DNA from: Sphingobacteriia bacterium
GTDB taxonomy: Bacteria > Bacteroidota > Bacteroidia > Chitinophagales > Chitinophagaceae
Assembly (NCBI GenBank): GCA_947452295.1
Contig: CANGCK010000036.1
Span: 1-34,661, forward strand
Length of the DNA: 34,661 nt
Reading direction: 5' to 3'
Below are positions 7,184 to 14,780 of the stretch, in pieces (within the stretch, counting starts at the first letter, position 1; every line of letters begins with the position of its first letter). A model generated the notes under the pieces. The model ran no database searches. It saw only the letters and a list, made by a program, of their open reading frames with translations, and was not told where the DNA came from. A program made the position numbers and the translations under genes.

Positions 7184-9298
7184 ATGAAAAAATATATATT
7201 ATCCCTACTCATTATGCTTCAATGCGCAGTACAAATTTCTGCTCAATCGGAAACTGTACTAAAAATCACCGAAGCATTTCCCTATCAAAAAACAGCTGAT
7301 GCTGATGTCGCTTTGCAACAAATGCAAACATGGAATAAGCCAGAATGGAATGCATTGTTATTATTACTAGACAACGACTCGCTTAATTCAAAAGCCAACT
7401 ATGCTGTTAATGCCTATGTGCATAGTGTTGCAAACAACCGTACATTAAACACCTCCATCACTAACTTTTTATGTGCCGGTTTAACTGCGGTAAAATCCTA
7501 TACTGCCAAAGAACTGATTATTAAAGAGTTGGGATTATTGGGAAATGATGCAGCAGTTGTGCCATTAAGTAAACTGTTACTGAAAGACAGTCTTGCCGAT
7601 AATGCCGCAAGAGCTTTGGCTACCATACATTCTAGCGCATCTATTGCAGCACTAAAAAAAGAATTGACTAAAAATCCTGCCAACAAAAACATACAAGCTG
7701 CGTTGGCATACATCAACAATGTGCCTGTTGCTGTTAATCAATCACCCATTAGTGCAGCTACTTCAAAAAATCAAGTTCAACAATTGCTCGATTTACAAGA
7801 TCAGATGGAAACTGCAAGCAATCCTATCGTTAAAAAAAGAATATTGGCAGCTGCGGCACGCATTAATGGTTTCAGCACTTTTATGTTTGTAAGCAAATTT
7901 TTAGCAGACGATGCACTTGCAGGAGATGCCGCAATTATTACTGCCCGTTTAGCACTTACCGACAAAAATATTCGTGGGCCTATTGTTAGAGAGACTTTAT
8001 CAAAAGCATTGCCTTTAATTAAAGGAGAAGACAGTGCCCTATTGGTTCAGCAACTTGCTAAACATTTGAAAGCAATGCCTTTCGATAATGGCTTTGTAGC
8101 ACTCTTTAACGAAAAAGATTTAAGTGGTTGGAAAGCCCTTGTGGGCAACCCGATTGCCCGCGCAAAAATGAGTGCAAAAGAATTGCAGGATGCGCAAGAC
8201 GCTGCTAATGAAAAAGCAAAAGGCAGTTGGATTGTAAAAGATGGGGTGTTGGCATTTACCGGCCACGGCGATAATCTGTGCACCGACAAACTATACGGTG
8301 ATGTGGAAATGTATGTAGATTGGAAAATTACGCCCGAAGGTGATGCCGGTATTTACTTGCGCGGAACACCACAAGTGCAAATTTGGGATACGAGCCGCAG
8401 AAACGTTGGTGCACAAGTAGGTTCTGGTGGCTTGTATAACAACAGTGTTAACCCGCGTAATCCTTTGGTAGTAGCAGACAATGCGGTAGGTCAGTGGAAT
8501 CGTTTTCATATTATTATGAAGGGCGATAAAGTGACGGTATACCTTAACGGACAATTGGTTACCGACAATGTGGTGTTAGAAAATTATTGGGACAGAAAGT
8601 TGCCTATATTTTCAAAGGAACAAATTGAGCTGCAAGCCCATGGAACTTATGTGGCTTACAGAAATATTTACTTGCGAGAAATTGCAGAAACATATACAAC
8701 TGAGTTAAGCAATGAAGAAAAACAACAAGGCTTTACGCAATTATACAATGGTACCGATATGAGTCAATGGGTGGGTAACACCAATGGCTATGTATCGGAA
8801 GAAGGTGCAATAGTAGTTCATCCCGAACTAGCCGGCGGCAATTTATATACCAAAGAAGAGTATGGTGATTTTGTTTATCGTTTTGAATTTCAACTTACGC
8901 CCGCTGCAAACAATGGCATTGGCATTCGTGCTCCGTTAGAAGGTAATGCTGCGTATGCAGGCATGGAAATTCAGGTGTTAGACAGTGAACATCCTATCTA
9001 TAAAGATTTACAACCTTACCAATACCACGGTTCGGTATATGGCGTGATTCCTGCTAAGCGTGGATTTTTAAAACCTACCGGCGAATGGAACCAAGAAGAA
9101 ATTTATATGAAGGGCAATAAAATTAAAGTAACGCTCAATGGGGAAGTTATTGTAGATGGTGACATTAAAGCAGCTTCTAAAAATGGCACCATGGATCATA
9201 ATGAACACCCTGGACTTTTAAGAACTTCGGGACATATAGGGTTTTTAGGTCATGGTGATGTGGTGCGTTTCAGGAATATAAGGGTGAAGCGGATGTAG
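7184..9298 (+). CDS. secreted protein with HEAT-like region and two DUF1080 (3-keto-disaccharide hydrolase) domains, 704 aa
   Basis: A signal peptide (MKKYILSLLIMLQCAVQISA) is followed by about 280 residues of alpha-helical repeats resembling HEAT repeats (GLLGNDAAVVPLSKLLLKD, NAARALATIHS). Then come two DUF1080 beta-sandwiches, at about residues 302-500 (GFVALFNEKDLSGWKAL ... DAGIYLRGTPQVQIWD) and 515-704 (GFTQLYNGTDMSQWVG ... NNGIGIRAPLEG). Characterised DUF1080 proteins cleave 3-keto-glycosides made by Gfo/Idh/MocA-type oxidases, which matches the gene immediately upstream. Together they would be a periplasmic oxidise-then-cleave glycoside pathway. A strong terminator follows at 9317. The domain calls are confident; the substrate is unknown. 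Confidence 0.88.
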   Translation: MKKYILSLLIMLQCAVQISAQSETVLKITEAFPYQKTADADVALQQMQTWNKPEWNALLLLLDNDSLNSKANYAVNAYVHSVANNRTLNTSITNFLCAGLTAVKSYTAKELIIKELGLLGNDAAVVPLSKLLLKDSLADNAARALATIHSSASIAALKKELTKNPANKNIQAALAYINNVPVAVNQSPISAATSKNQVQQLLDLQDQMETASNPIVKKRILAAAARINGFSTFMFVSKFLADDALAGDAAIITARLALTDKNIRGPIVRETLSKALPLIKGEDSALLVQQLAKHLKAMPFDNGFVALFNEKDLSGWKALVGNPIARAKMSAKELQDAQDAANEKAKGSWIVKDGVLAFTGHGDNLCTDKLYGDVEMYVDWKITPEGDAGIYLRGTPQVQIWDTSRRNVGAQVGSGGLYNNSVNPRNPLVVADNAVGQWNRFHIIMKGDKVTVYLNGQLVTDNVVLENYWDRKLPIFSKEQIELQAHGTYVAYRNIYLREIAETYTTELSNEEKQQGFTQLYNGTDMSQWVGNTNGYVSEEGAIVVHPELAGGNLYTKEEYGDFVYRFEFQLTPAANNGIGIRAPLEGNAAYAGMEIQVLDSEHPIYKDLQPYQYHGSVYGVIPAKRGFLKPTGEWNQEEIYMKGNKIKVTLNGEVIVDGDIKAASKNGTMDHNEHPGLLRTSGHIGFLGHGDVVRFRNIRVKRM

Positions 9299-9316
9299 AG
9301 AATTTTGATTAATTAT

Positions 9317-9368
9317 AGAAGGGTATGACATGAATCAATTTAGCGATTAATTCATATCATACCCTTCT
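9317..9368 (+). terminator. strong intrinsic terminator with long stem
   Basis: AGAAGGGTATGA(c)ATGAAT pairs with ATTCAT(a)TCATACCCTTCT, giving 18 base pairs with one mismatch and a 14-nt loop. CTTTTTTT follows directly. It sits 18 bp after the DUF1080 stop and separates that operon from the DUF6600 gene. Confidence 0.92.
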
Positions 9369-9421
9369 CTTTTTTTCATACATACCTTTCCTTTTTCAGT
9401 TTACACTAAAATGCTATTGGT

Positions 9422-10381
9422 ATGTTGCCTGTTTTTTTAAAACTCAAATCCTATTTTTTAAACTTTACAAATATTCGATTTGTATTTAAACTATTGTTAC
9501 TTATTACGTTTCTGCAATTATATTCTTGCTCTTCTACACAACATGCAACCGCACAAGTAAAAGTTAGTTTCGATGTTTTTTATAATGAATTGAGTCCTTA
9601 TGGTAGATGGGCCACACATCCACAACAAGGAAGAGTTTGGTATCCGTCTGTTCATGCAGATTTTTCTCCGTATGGCACAAATGGCTATTGGGCATTTACT
9701 GATGCAGGCTGGACCTGGATTTCCGACTTTCAATGGGGATGGGCTCCTTTTCATTATGGTAGATGGTTTTTTGAAACAAGCAGTGGATGGGGCTGGGTGC
9801 CTGATGTAGATTGGAGCCCAGGATGGGTTGTGTGGAAAAGAGCCGAAGGGTTTTATGGGTGGGCACCTATTGGCCCCGGAATTGGAATTGATTTTGCATA
9901 CAGTAGCGGTTATGCAATACCAAATGATCACTGGCATTTTATTAGAGACCATGATTTTGGAAGAAGAGATATGCATAGTTATTATATCAACCCTTCCGAT
10001 TTTAAAGGAATTATTCCATTAACGTCTCCTATTAATAATTTTCATCGAGATGCAGTGATTCATTCTAAATACAATAAAGGTCCCATTAGAGAAGAAGTAG
10101 AAAGAATGGCTGGCCGCCCCTTGGGTGATATTTACATTCAAGAAAGCTTACAACCAACTCAACGTTTAGATAACAACAGACTAGATTTATACCGACCAAA
10201 TTTTCAGCGACGAATACACGAAAAAAACAAAGCACTTAAACCACCTGTGATTTTACCTCCTCGCACAAAACCTGCAAGAGATAAAATGATCGTTGCACCC
10301 GCTAAAAGATTTAATGCACCCAATTATCAAAAGCAATTTAAACCATTGGTGCCTCCCAAAACAAAATCCAAAAAGCAGTAA
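9422..10381 (+). CDS. DUF6600-type YXWV-rich lipoprotein, 319 aa
   Basis: A long N-terminal region ends in a hydrophobic segment and lipobox LQLYSC, with Cys36 as the predicted lipid attachment site. Residues about 50-150 are rich in Trp, Tyr and Gly in a repeating pattern (ELSPYGRWATHPQQGRVWYP, GYWAFTDAGWTWISD, WGWAPFHYGRWFF, WGWVPDVDWSPGWVVWKR, GFYGWAPIGPG) that is typical of DUF6600 proteins of Bacteroidota. The C-terminal third is basic and Pro/Lys-rich (PPVILPPRTKPARDK ... PLVPPKTKSKKQ), so it may bind a polyanion or cell-wall polymer. No catalytic motif is visible. The 47-aa membrane peptide gene follows 32 bp downstream. Function is unknown; an envelope-stress or structural role is a guess. 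Confidence 0.8.
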   Translation: MLPVFLKLKSYFLNFTNIRFVFKLLLLITFLQLYSCSSTQHATAQVKVSFDVFYNELSPYGRWATHPQQGRVWYPSVHADFSPYGTNGYWAFTDAGWTWISDFQWGWAPFHYGRWFFETSSGWGWVPDVDWSPGWVVWKRAEGFYGWAPIGPGIGIDFAYSSGYAIPNDHWHFIRDHDFGRRDMHSYYINPSDFKGIIPLTSPINNFHRDAVIHSKYNKGPIREEVERMAGRPLGDIYIQESLQPTQRLDNNRLDLYRPNFQRRIHEKNKALKPPVILPPRTKPARDKMIVAPAKRFNAPNYQKQFKPLVPPKTKSKKQ

Positions 10382-10413
10382 TATTATTAATATTAACACA
10401 AAAAACATCTATT

Positions 10414-10557
10414 ATGAATAACTTATTGTATACCGTTGCAGTTATATTAATTATTGGATGGTTAATTGGTGTATTTGCATACCATGCCGGCGGACTAATT
10501 CATTTTTTATTAGTGATAGCAATTGTAGCCGTGATATTGCGGATTATTAAGGGGTAA
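10414..10557 (+). CDS. Lmo0937-family small membrane protein, 47 aa
   Basis: The ORF encodes MNNLLYTVAVILIIGWLIGV, then FAYHAGGLIHFLLV and a second hydrophobic run ending IIKG. The layout is that of Lmo0937/DUF5670 membrane peptides: two short membrane helices around a central His-Ala-Gly-Gly and a basic C-terminus. It begins with ATG 32 bp after the DUF6600 lipoprotein gene on the same strand and is probably co-transcribed with it. Such peptides are widespread and uncharacterised, and are often stress-linked. Despite its small size I regard it as a real gene, because its sequence pattern is very characteristic. Confidence 0.88.
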   Translation: MNNLLYTVAVILIIGWLIGVFAYHAGGLIHFLLVIAIVAVILRIIKG

Positions 10558-10571
10558 AAGAACTATGTGAT

Positions 10572-11681
10572 TTACTGTATTTTTTGATTTATTGCATCAA
10601 TGATGTTTGTTGGATGTATGCTAGATATACATTTAGCTGATGCATAGTTAAGTATGCCATGCTTACATTCTTTCCAACCACAACCAAAACAACTCATTTT
10701 GTTAGAAACATATAGCGTTGTTGCGGTAGAATGCATAAATAAGCCATAATTACCTCCTCCATATATAACTATATTGGGAATGTGTAAAAAAACTGCAGCA
10801 TTAAATAATGCAGATTCAACACCCACAAATAATGTGGCTCGTGACAGCACTTGCAGTGATTGAGGAAAACTCAACTTATTAATTAAACTAATGATTTGCT
10901 TGTTGGGAAATTTAAACTGTTTCATTAATGCATCAAAATATTTTTGATCAGCTTTCCCCTTTCCTAAAAACACCAATGTTTTGTTAGCGCAATTTAAATG
11001 CGCTATTACTTGAACCATTTTTTCAACAGGATATTTTCTGGCAATGGAAGATGCACCAATTCCAATTACAATATATTGTTCGGGTAAACTTGTTGTAAAC
11101 GCCTTTATATATTTTATTACCGGCCGCAAATTAGGAATTAGCAATTCGATATCTGGTTTTTTCTGTGTTACCATTTCATATAATTTCGCTTCGGCATCTA
11201 ATACATATTCTAACAAATTAGACATTGTATAATAATACATTTTATCGGTAGCTATATAGTGGGTGAAATATTTTTTACCCGTCCAGTCACCCGTACCAAA
11301 AACAATTGTTTGCGCAAACTTCATATTATTAATTGCGTTAATTACGCTGCTTCTATAAAATGGATTAAGTATAAAACGGATTCGCTTAAATAATATAAAC
11401 TCCTTTTTACTTAGTTGTAAAATCTTTAAATATTCAATTAAACCAACATCATTGTTTACCAAAAAATACAGATCTACATGTTGATATACTTGTACTATTC
11501 GTTTTAATATTTCGCTTCGTACAATATTGTCTCCTATTCTATCATATACTACACATAGTACTTTGTTTTTTATAACTGATACATTTTGTTTTTTTTGTTT
11601 GATTAATAGAATGAAAAACAGGTCTGTTATAAAAAGAAACAAATATTTTAACTGTTTTTTTAATTTGTTGTATAATAACAT
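10572..11681 (-). CDS. glycosyltransferase family 9 (heptosyltransferase-like), 369 aa
   Basis: The two-domain GT-B layout of GT9 is visible. The N-terminal domain has VLCVVYDRIGDNIVRSEILK (residues about 41-60, the family's Gly-Asp loop). The C-terminal domain has YIVIGIGASSIARKYPVEKM near 205, FLGKGKADQKYF, and the nucleotide-sugar region LFVGVESALFNAAVFLHIPNIVIYGG. The end is Cys-rich (MSCFGCGWKECKHG ... CISSI), as in many GT9 enzymes of Gram-negative envelopes. A hydrophobic N-terminal stretch (about residues 12-27) may anchor it to the membrane. It is the last gene of the leftward operon with the pyruvyl transferase and the Amj flippase, 7 bp after the pyruvyl transferase. The sugar and acceptor are not predictable. 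Confidence 0.88.
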   Translation of the reverse strand: MLLYNKLKKQLKYLFLFITDLFFILLIKQKKQNVSVIKNKVLCVVYDRIGDNIVRSEILKRIVQVYQHVDLYFLVNNDVGLIEYLKILQLSKKEFILFKRIRFILNPFYRSSVINAINNMKFAQTIVFGTGDWTGKKYFTHYIATDKMYYYTMSNLLEYVLDAEAKLYEMVTQKKPDIELLIPNLRPVIKYIKAFTTSLPEQYIVIGIGASSIARKYPVEKMVQVIAHLNCANKTLVFLGKGKADQKYFDALMKQFKFPNKQIISLINKLSFPQSLQVLSRATLFVGVESALFNAAVFLHIPNIVIYGGGNYGLFMHSTATTLYVSNKMSCFGCGWKECKHGILNYASAKCISSIHPTNIIDAINQKIQ

Positions 11682-11688
11682 GTTGCTG

Positions 11689-12858
11689 TTATAAATATTG
11701 GTAGATAATGGATGCTACACTTTTTTGGTGAATTGTTCTCAAGGTTTGCACCTTGTTAGTAATAGTTTTTCTAATGATAGCGTTTTGTTCTATCATCGTA
11801 TTAATATAACTATAAAAAGTTTGCTCGTTCAATTCATCTAATGTGTATGCATGTAAAGAATGAATAGCCGAATAATCTATTATTTTACTATTTCGGATTA
11901 GCCCAATAAATGGCGTTCCGGTTATAGAACATAATATATTCATGTGTAATCTACTTGAAATAACCAACTGAAAATTTTGCATAAAAGCTATAAAGTCTTC
12001 CGGATTAAATTTTGCTTTTACTATCCACGTATTGGGGTTTGCACATAAAGGAAGCATAAATTTATAATCCTCATCATTTCTATAATTTGTTGGAATTAAA
12101 AAAACATTTGCGCTATATGTTTTTGTTAAATGATTAATTAGCGTGCTTACTTTGTTAAGTGCCGTGCGGTCTTTTACGTCTTTTTCCGATGATAATGTAA
12201 TGCCAATATTTACGTTGCCATTGTTGTAATGATTAATTTGTTCGGTAGAAAGATATTGCTGTATATCAAATGAAGTATTGGGTTGCAAGCATATTGCAGG
12301 ATCGTGACAAATTTTTATTTTTTCATCAGCAACGCCAATCTTGTTTAATTTTATCTTTACAAATTCATCTCTAACATAAATATCTTGAAGGTGGTTTAAT
12401 TCTTTTACCAATTGATTCGTAAGGTTTTTATATTTTATTTCTGCCATTCCCACGCCAAATATTACTGTTGGAATTGCTTGTCTTCTTGCATGCATCAACA
12501 TTTTAATAAGATGCGCTGGCATGTCGGTAATTAATGTACCTCCACCACATATAAACAAATCATTACCCTTTAAACGGTTCTTGTTTTTTTGGTTATTGAA
12601 GAATGCCATAAGGGGCGTTCGTTTTGAATTGATTATCATACCCATTATTGGGTTTGAATAGAATTCATTAAAAAACACTTGCAAGTTTTTGCTTTTATTA
12701 GCTAGGTATTTTTCAATATAATCTTGATTTTTACCGCTTTTAGCTGCAATGGTTAATTGATGATTTTTTTCAAAGCTATTTACCATTGATCCAATAATTG
12801 CATCATCCCCAATATTTTCAGAGCCAAATGGACAACCGCCAATAAATATTTTTTTCAT
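11689..12858 (-). CDS. polysaccharide pyruvyl transferase family protein, 389 aa
   Basis: The Pfam polysaccharide pyruvyl transferase pattern runs the length of the protein: IGGCPFGSENIGDDAIIGSM at the start, LFICGGGTLITDMPAHL near 103, VIFGVGMAEI, IYVRDEFVKIKL, ICHDPAICL, and LVISSRLHMNILCSITGTPFIGL near 300. The Arg-Leu-His of the last block is the hallmark of the family, which adds ketal pyruvate from PEP to sugars (CsaB and exopolysaccharide enzymes). It lies between the Amj-type flippase and the GT9 gene, so a pyruvylated lipid-linked or wall glycan is the plausible product. Family assignment is confident; I withhold a gene symbol because substrate specificity is unknown. Confidence 0.9.
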   Translation of the reverse strand: MKKIFIGGCPFGSENIGDDAIIGSMVNSFEKNHQLTIAAKSGKNQDYIEKYLANKSKNLQVFFNEFYSNPIMGMIINSKRTPLMAFFNNQKNKNRLKGNDLFICGGGTLITDMPAHLIKMLMHARRQAIPTVIFGVGMAEIKYKNLTNQLVKELNHLQDIYVRDEFVKIKLNKIGVADEKIKICHDPAICLQPNTSFDIQQYLSTEQINHYNNGNVNIGITLSSEKDVKDRTALNKVSTLINHLTKTYSANVFLIPTNYRNDEDYKFMLPLCANPNTWIVKAKFNPEDFIAFMQNFQLVISSRLHMNILCSITGTPFIGLIRNSKIIDYSAIHSLHAYTLDELNEQTFYSYINTMIEQNAIIRKTITNKVQTLRTIHQKSVASIIYQYL

Positions 12859-12876
12859 TGTACTACTGTAATATGC

Positions 12877-13680
12877 TTAAATCATTTCTGCCAGTTTTGC
12901 AATTAATTGGGCAAGTGGTATTAATAGTATTTGACTTAACAATACACCTATTACTCTTGCAAGTATCACAAAACTTAAATATCTTCTAAAATATCCTTCG
13001 GTAACTGTTCCATCTATTACCTTGTCGGTTAAAATTGAATTATACGGTTCTATAAAAAGTAATAACCCAAATGCACCAATGCCGCTTATAACTCCATTCA
13101 TAGACAATGCTGTTGTTCTTAAAGCAGGATTTAAATAGCCCGCATATAAGCAAGAAAGTACACTTGTTGTAATAAAACTATACACAACAATATTTAATAC
13201 AATTAAATGCAGTTTTATGCCATTGAAATTATTAAGTCTGCTAAAATTTTGTTGCTGTGGAAAGGTAATATCTTTTTTAATTTGTACAATTGTTTTATAA
13301 TTAAACGCTTTTACAATTACCCTGAAAATAGAATGGTGTTTATACAAAGCATTTACCCCTTTTTCAAAAACACGGTGTATAGTAGGAACAAACAAAGCGC
13401 CAACGGTAGCACCAATTGTAGCTGCTAACAAAATCAATCGAAAAAACATTTCTCTGGGCGCATTTCCCTGAATTACATCTGTTTCTATATATTTTGCCAA
13501 CAGTGGCGCTTGTATTGTATTTGCAAACTGCGATATAAACAATACGATGTTAAAGATTGAACTTGATAGTGCAATTTTTTTTGTTCGTGTTCCAACTATT
13601 CTTGTACTTAATGCTACAATTCCAATAAAATTTATTAAGAAGGTAAGTGAAAATATAATATATGCAACCTTATTGGGCAT
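12877..13680 (-). CDS. amj: Amj-family lipid II flippase, 267 aa
   Basis: This is a polytopic membrane protein with about six hydrophobic segments. The region IGIVALSTRIVGTRTKKIAL followed by FNIVLFISQFANTIQAPLLAKYIET is the conserved start of the Amj (YdaH, DUF2837) family. Amj was described in Bacillus subtilis as an alternative to MurJ for flipping the peptidoglycan precursor lipid II. Length (267 aa) and order of segments fit. It is the first gene of an operon with a polysaccharide pyruvyl transferase (18 bp downstream) and a GT9 glycosyltransferase. That context raises the possibility that this homologue moves, or helps build, a different lipid-linked glycan. The upstream 172-bp gap is shared with a divergent gene at 13853. 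Confidence 0.85.
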   Translation of the reverse strand: MPNKVAYIIFSLTFLINFIGIVALSTRIVGTRTKKIALSSSIFNIVLFISQFANTIQAPLLAKYIETDVIQGNAPREMFFRLILLAATIGATVGALFVPTIHRVFEKGVNALYKHHSIFRVIVKAFNYKTIVQIKKDITFPQQQNFSRLNNFNGIKLHLIVLNIVVYSFITTSVLSCLYAGYLNPALRTTALSMNGVISGIGAFGLLLFIEPYNSILTDKVIDGTVTEGYFRRYLSFVILARVIGVLLSQILLIPLAQLIAKLAEMI

Positions 13681-13852
13681 TGAATTTGTTTTTAATTCTT
13701 CAATATATGCATAATATAATATTATTTGAAGCGCTTTTTTTAAATTTATTGGTATTTATTATAGTTACTTTAAACTTTTATTAAAATACCCTACTTTGAA
13801 TGTTATTGTATAATAGTTCATAATATCTTTATGTAAACTCGGCATTACCGAT

Positions 13853-14761
13853 ATGTTTACTACAATATCCCAGAAAACATCTTTCTATACCAAGGAAATC
13901 AAAACAATTATTGATTCATTTAACTTATTGAATCCCTTTAATCCTAGTATTTATATTAACGAACACACCTACTACATTACCGTTCGTGCATTTGGTGAAT
14001 CTATGCGGTTGCCTTTTGAATCGTATTTAATTATTTATAATCGAACAACAACATCTTCATCGATTTTAAATTTAACTACTTGTATGAGCAAGTTTGGTAT
14101 TGCTCCTACGGCAGATCCTCGCTTTTTTATTTATAAAAATGAGGTCTGGATTTCATTCAACACAGGCTATAAGTTTTATGAAAACAATGATATTTACGTG
14201 GTTCCGATTCATAAAATACAGGAATGTAAGCCATGGAAATGTATGTTAAATGGTCGAAGAAATACCGAAAAAAACTGGGCGTTGTTTAGCGATTCAAATA
14301 ATCAACTTTGTGCAATTTATTCTTTGTCGCCTTTGCAAATTATTGAAGAAGAAAGAAGGGACGATATTCATCATCTTATTTTTTTTAGAAAAAGAACCCT
14401 TGATGCAAAATATTTATTGCCAAAAAGAATGCGGTTTACCATTGGTACTCAATTGGTAAAAAAAGGGGAGGATTTTTATTTAATTGCGCACGAAAAAATA
14501 TTCCTCATTACCAAATTAATATATTTTGGTAGATTAGTTAAACTAGAAGAAAGGGACAATGGTTTTATTATAAAAGCTATAAGTAAAAAACGACTTATCC
14601 ATTCCTATTTATCGGTATTCGGTAGGTTTCAAAAACACAATAAGAGCCTCATCTCTTGTACTTATTTTTCTGGCTTATGTGCTGTAGATGATTCCCTTTT
14701 AGTTAGTTACGGAATTAATGATTTAAATTATAATATTGCCGATATTGCTTCTTTGTTATAA
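13853..14761 (+). CDS. beta-propeller (GH130/GH43-like) protein, 302 aa
   Basis: I see a five-bladed-propeller type of pattern resembling GH130-like proteins found in glycan clusters: YITVRAFGESMRLP, ADPRFFIYKNEVWISFNTG near 85-100, NTEKNWALFSDSNNQLCAIYSLSPLQII in the middle, and LISCTYFSGLCAVDDSLLVSYGINDLNYNIADI at the C-terminus. The last block matches the closing blade of phosphorylase/glycosidase-like propellers. There is no signal peptide, so it would act in the cytoplasm. It diverges from the Amj operon and could be co-regulated with it. It converges with the GH95 gene, with a 19-bp gap. The catalytic residues cannot be assigned with certainty. It may be an enzyme or an inactive sugar-binding relative. 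Confidence 0.55.
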   Translation: MFTTISQKTSFYTKEIKTIIDSFNLLNPFNPSIYINEHTYYITVRAFGESMRLPFESYLIIYNRTTTSSSILNLTTCMSKFGIAPTADPRFFIYKNEVWISFNTGYKFYENNDIYVVPIHKIQECKPWKCMLNGRRNTEKNWALFSDSNNQLCAIYSLSPLQIIEEERRDDIHHLIFFRKRTLDAKYLLPKRMRFTIGTQLVKKGEDFYLIAHEKIFLITKLIYFGRLVKLEERDNGFIIKAISKKRLIHSYLSVFGRFQKHNKSLISCTYFSGLCAVDDSLLVSYGINDLNYNIADIASLL

Positions 14762-14780
14762 TGATTAATTTAAATTCATT

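Noticed and set aside
9518..9976. 152-aa minus-strand ORF inside the DUF6600 gene
   Set aside because: Its Cys/Pro/Ile-rich composition is what the reverse of a Trp/Gly-rich coding sequence produces, and the + strand carries the recognisable pattern.
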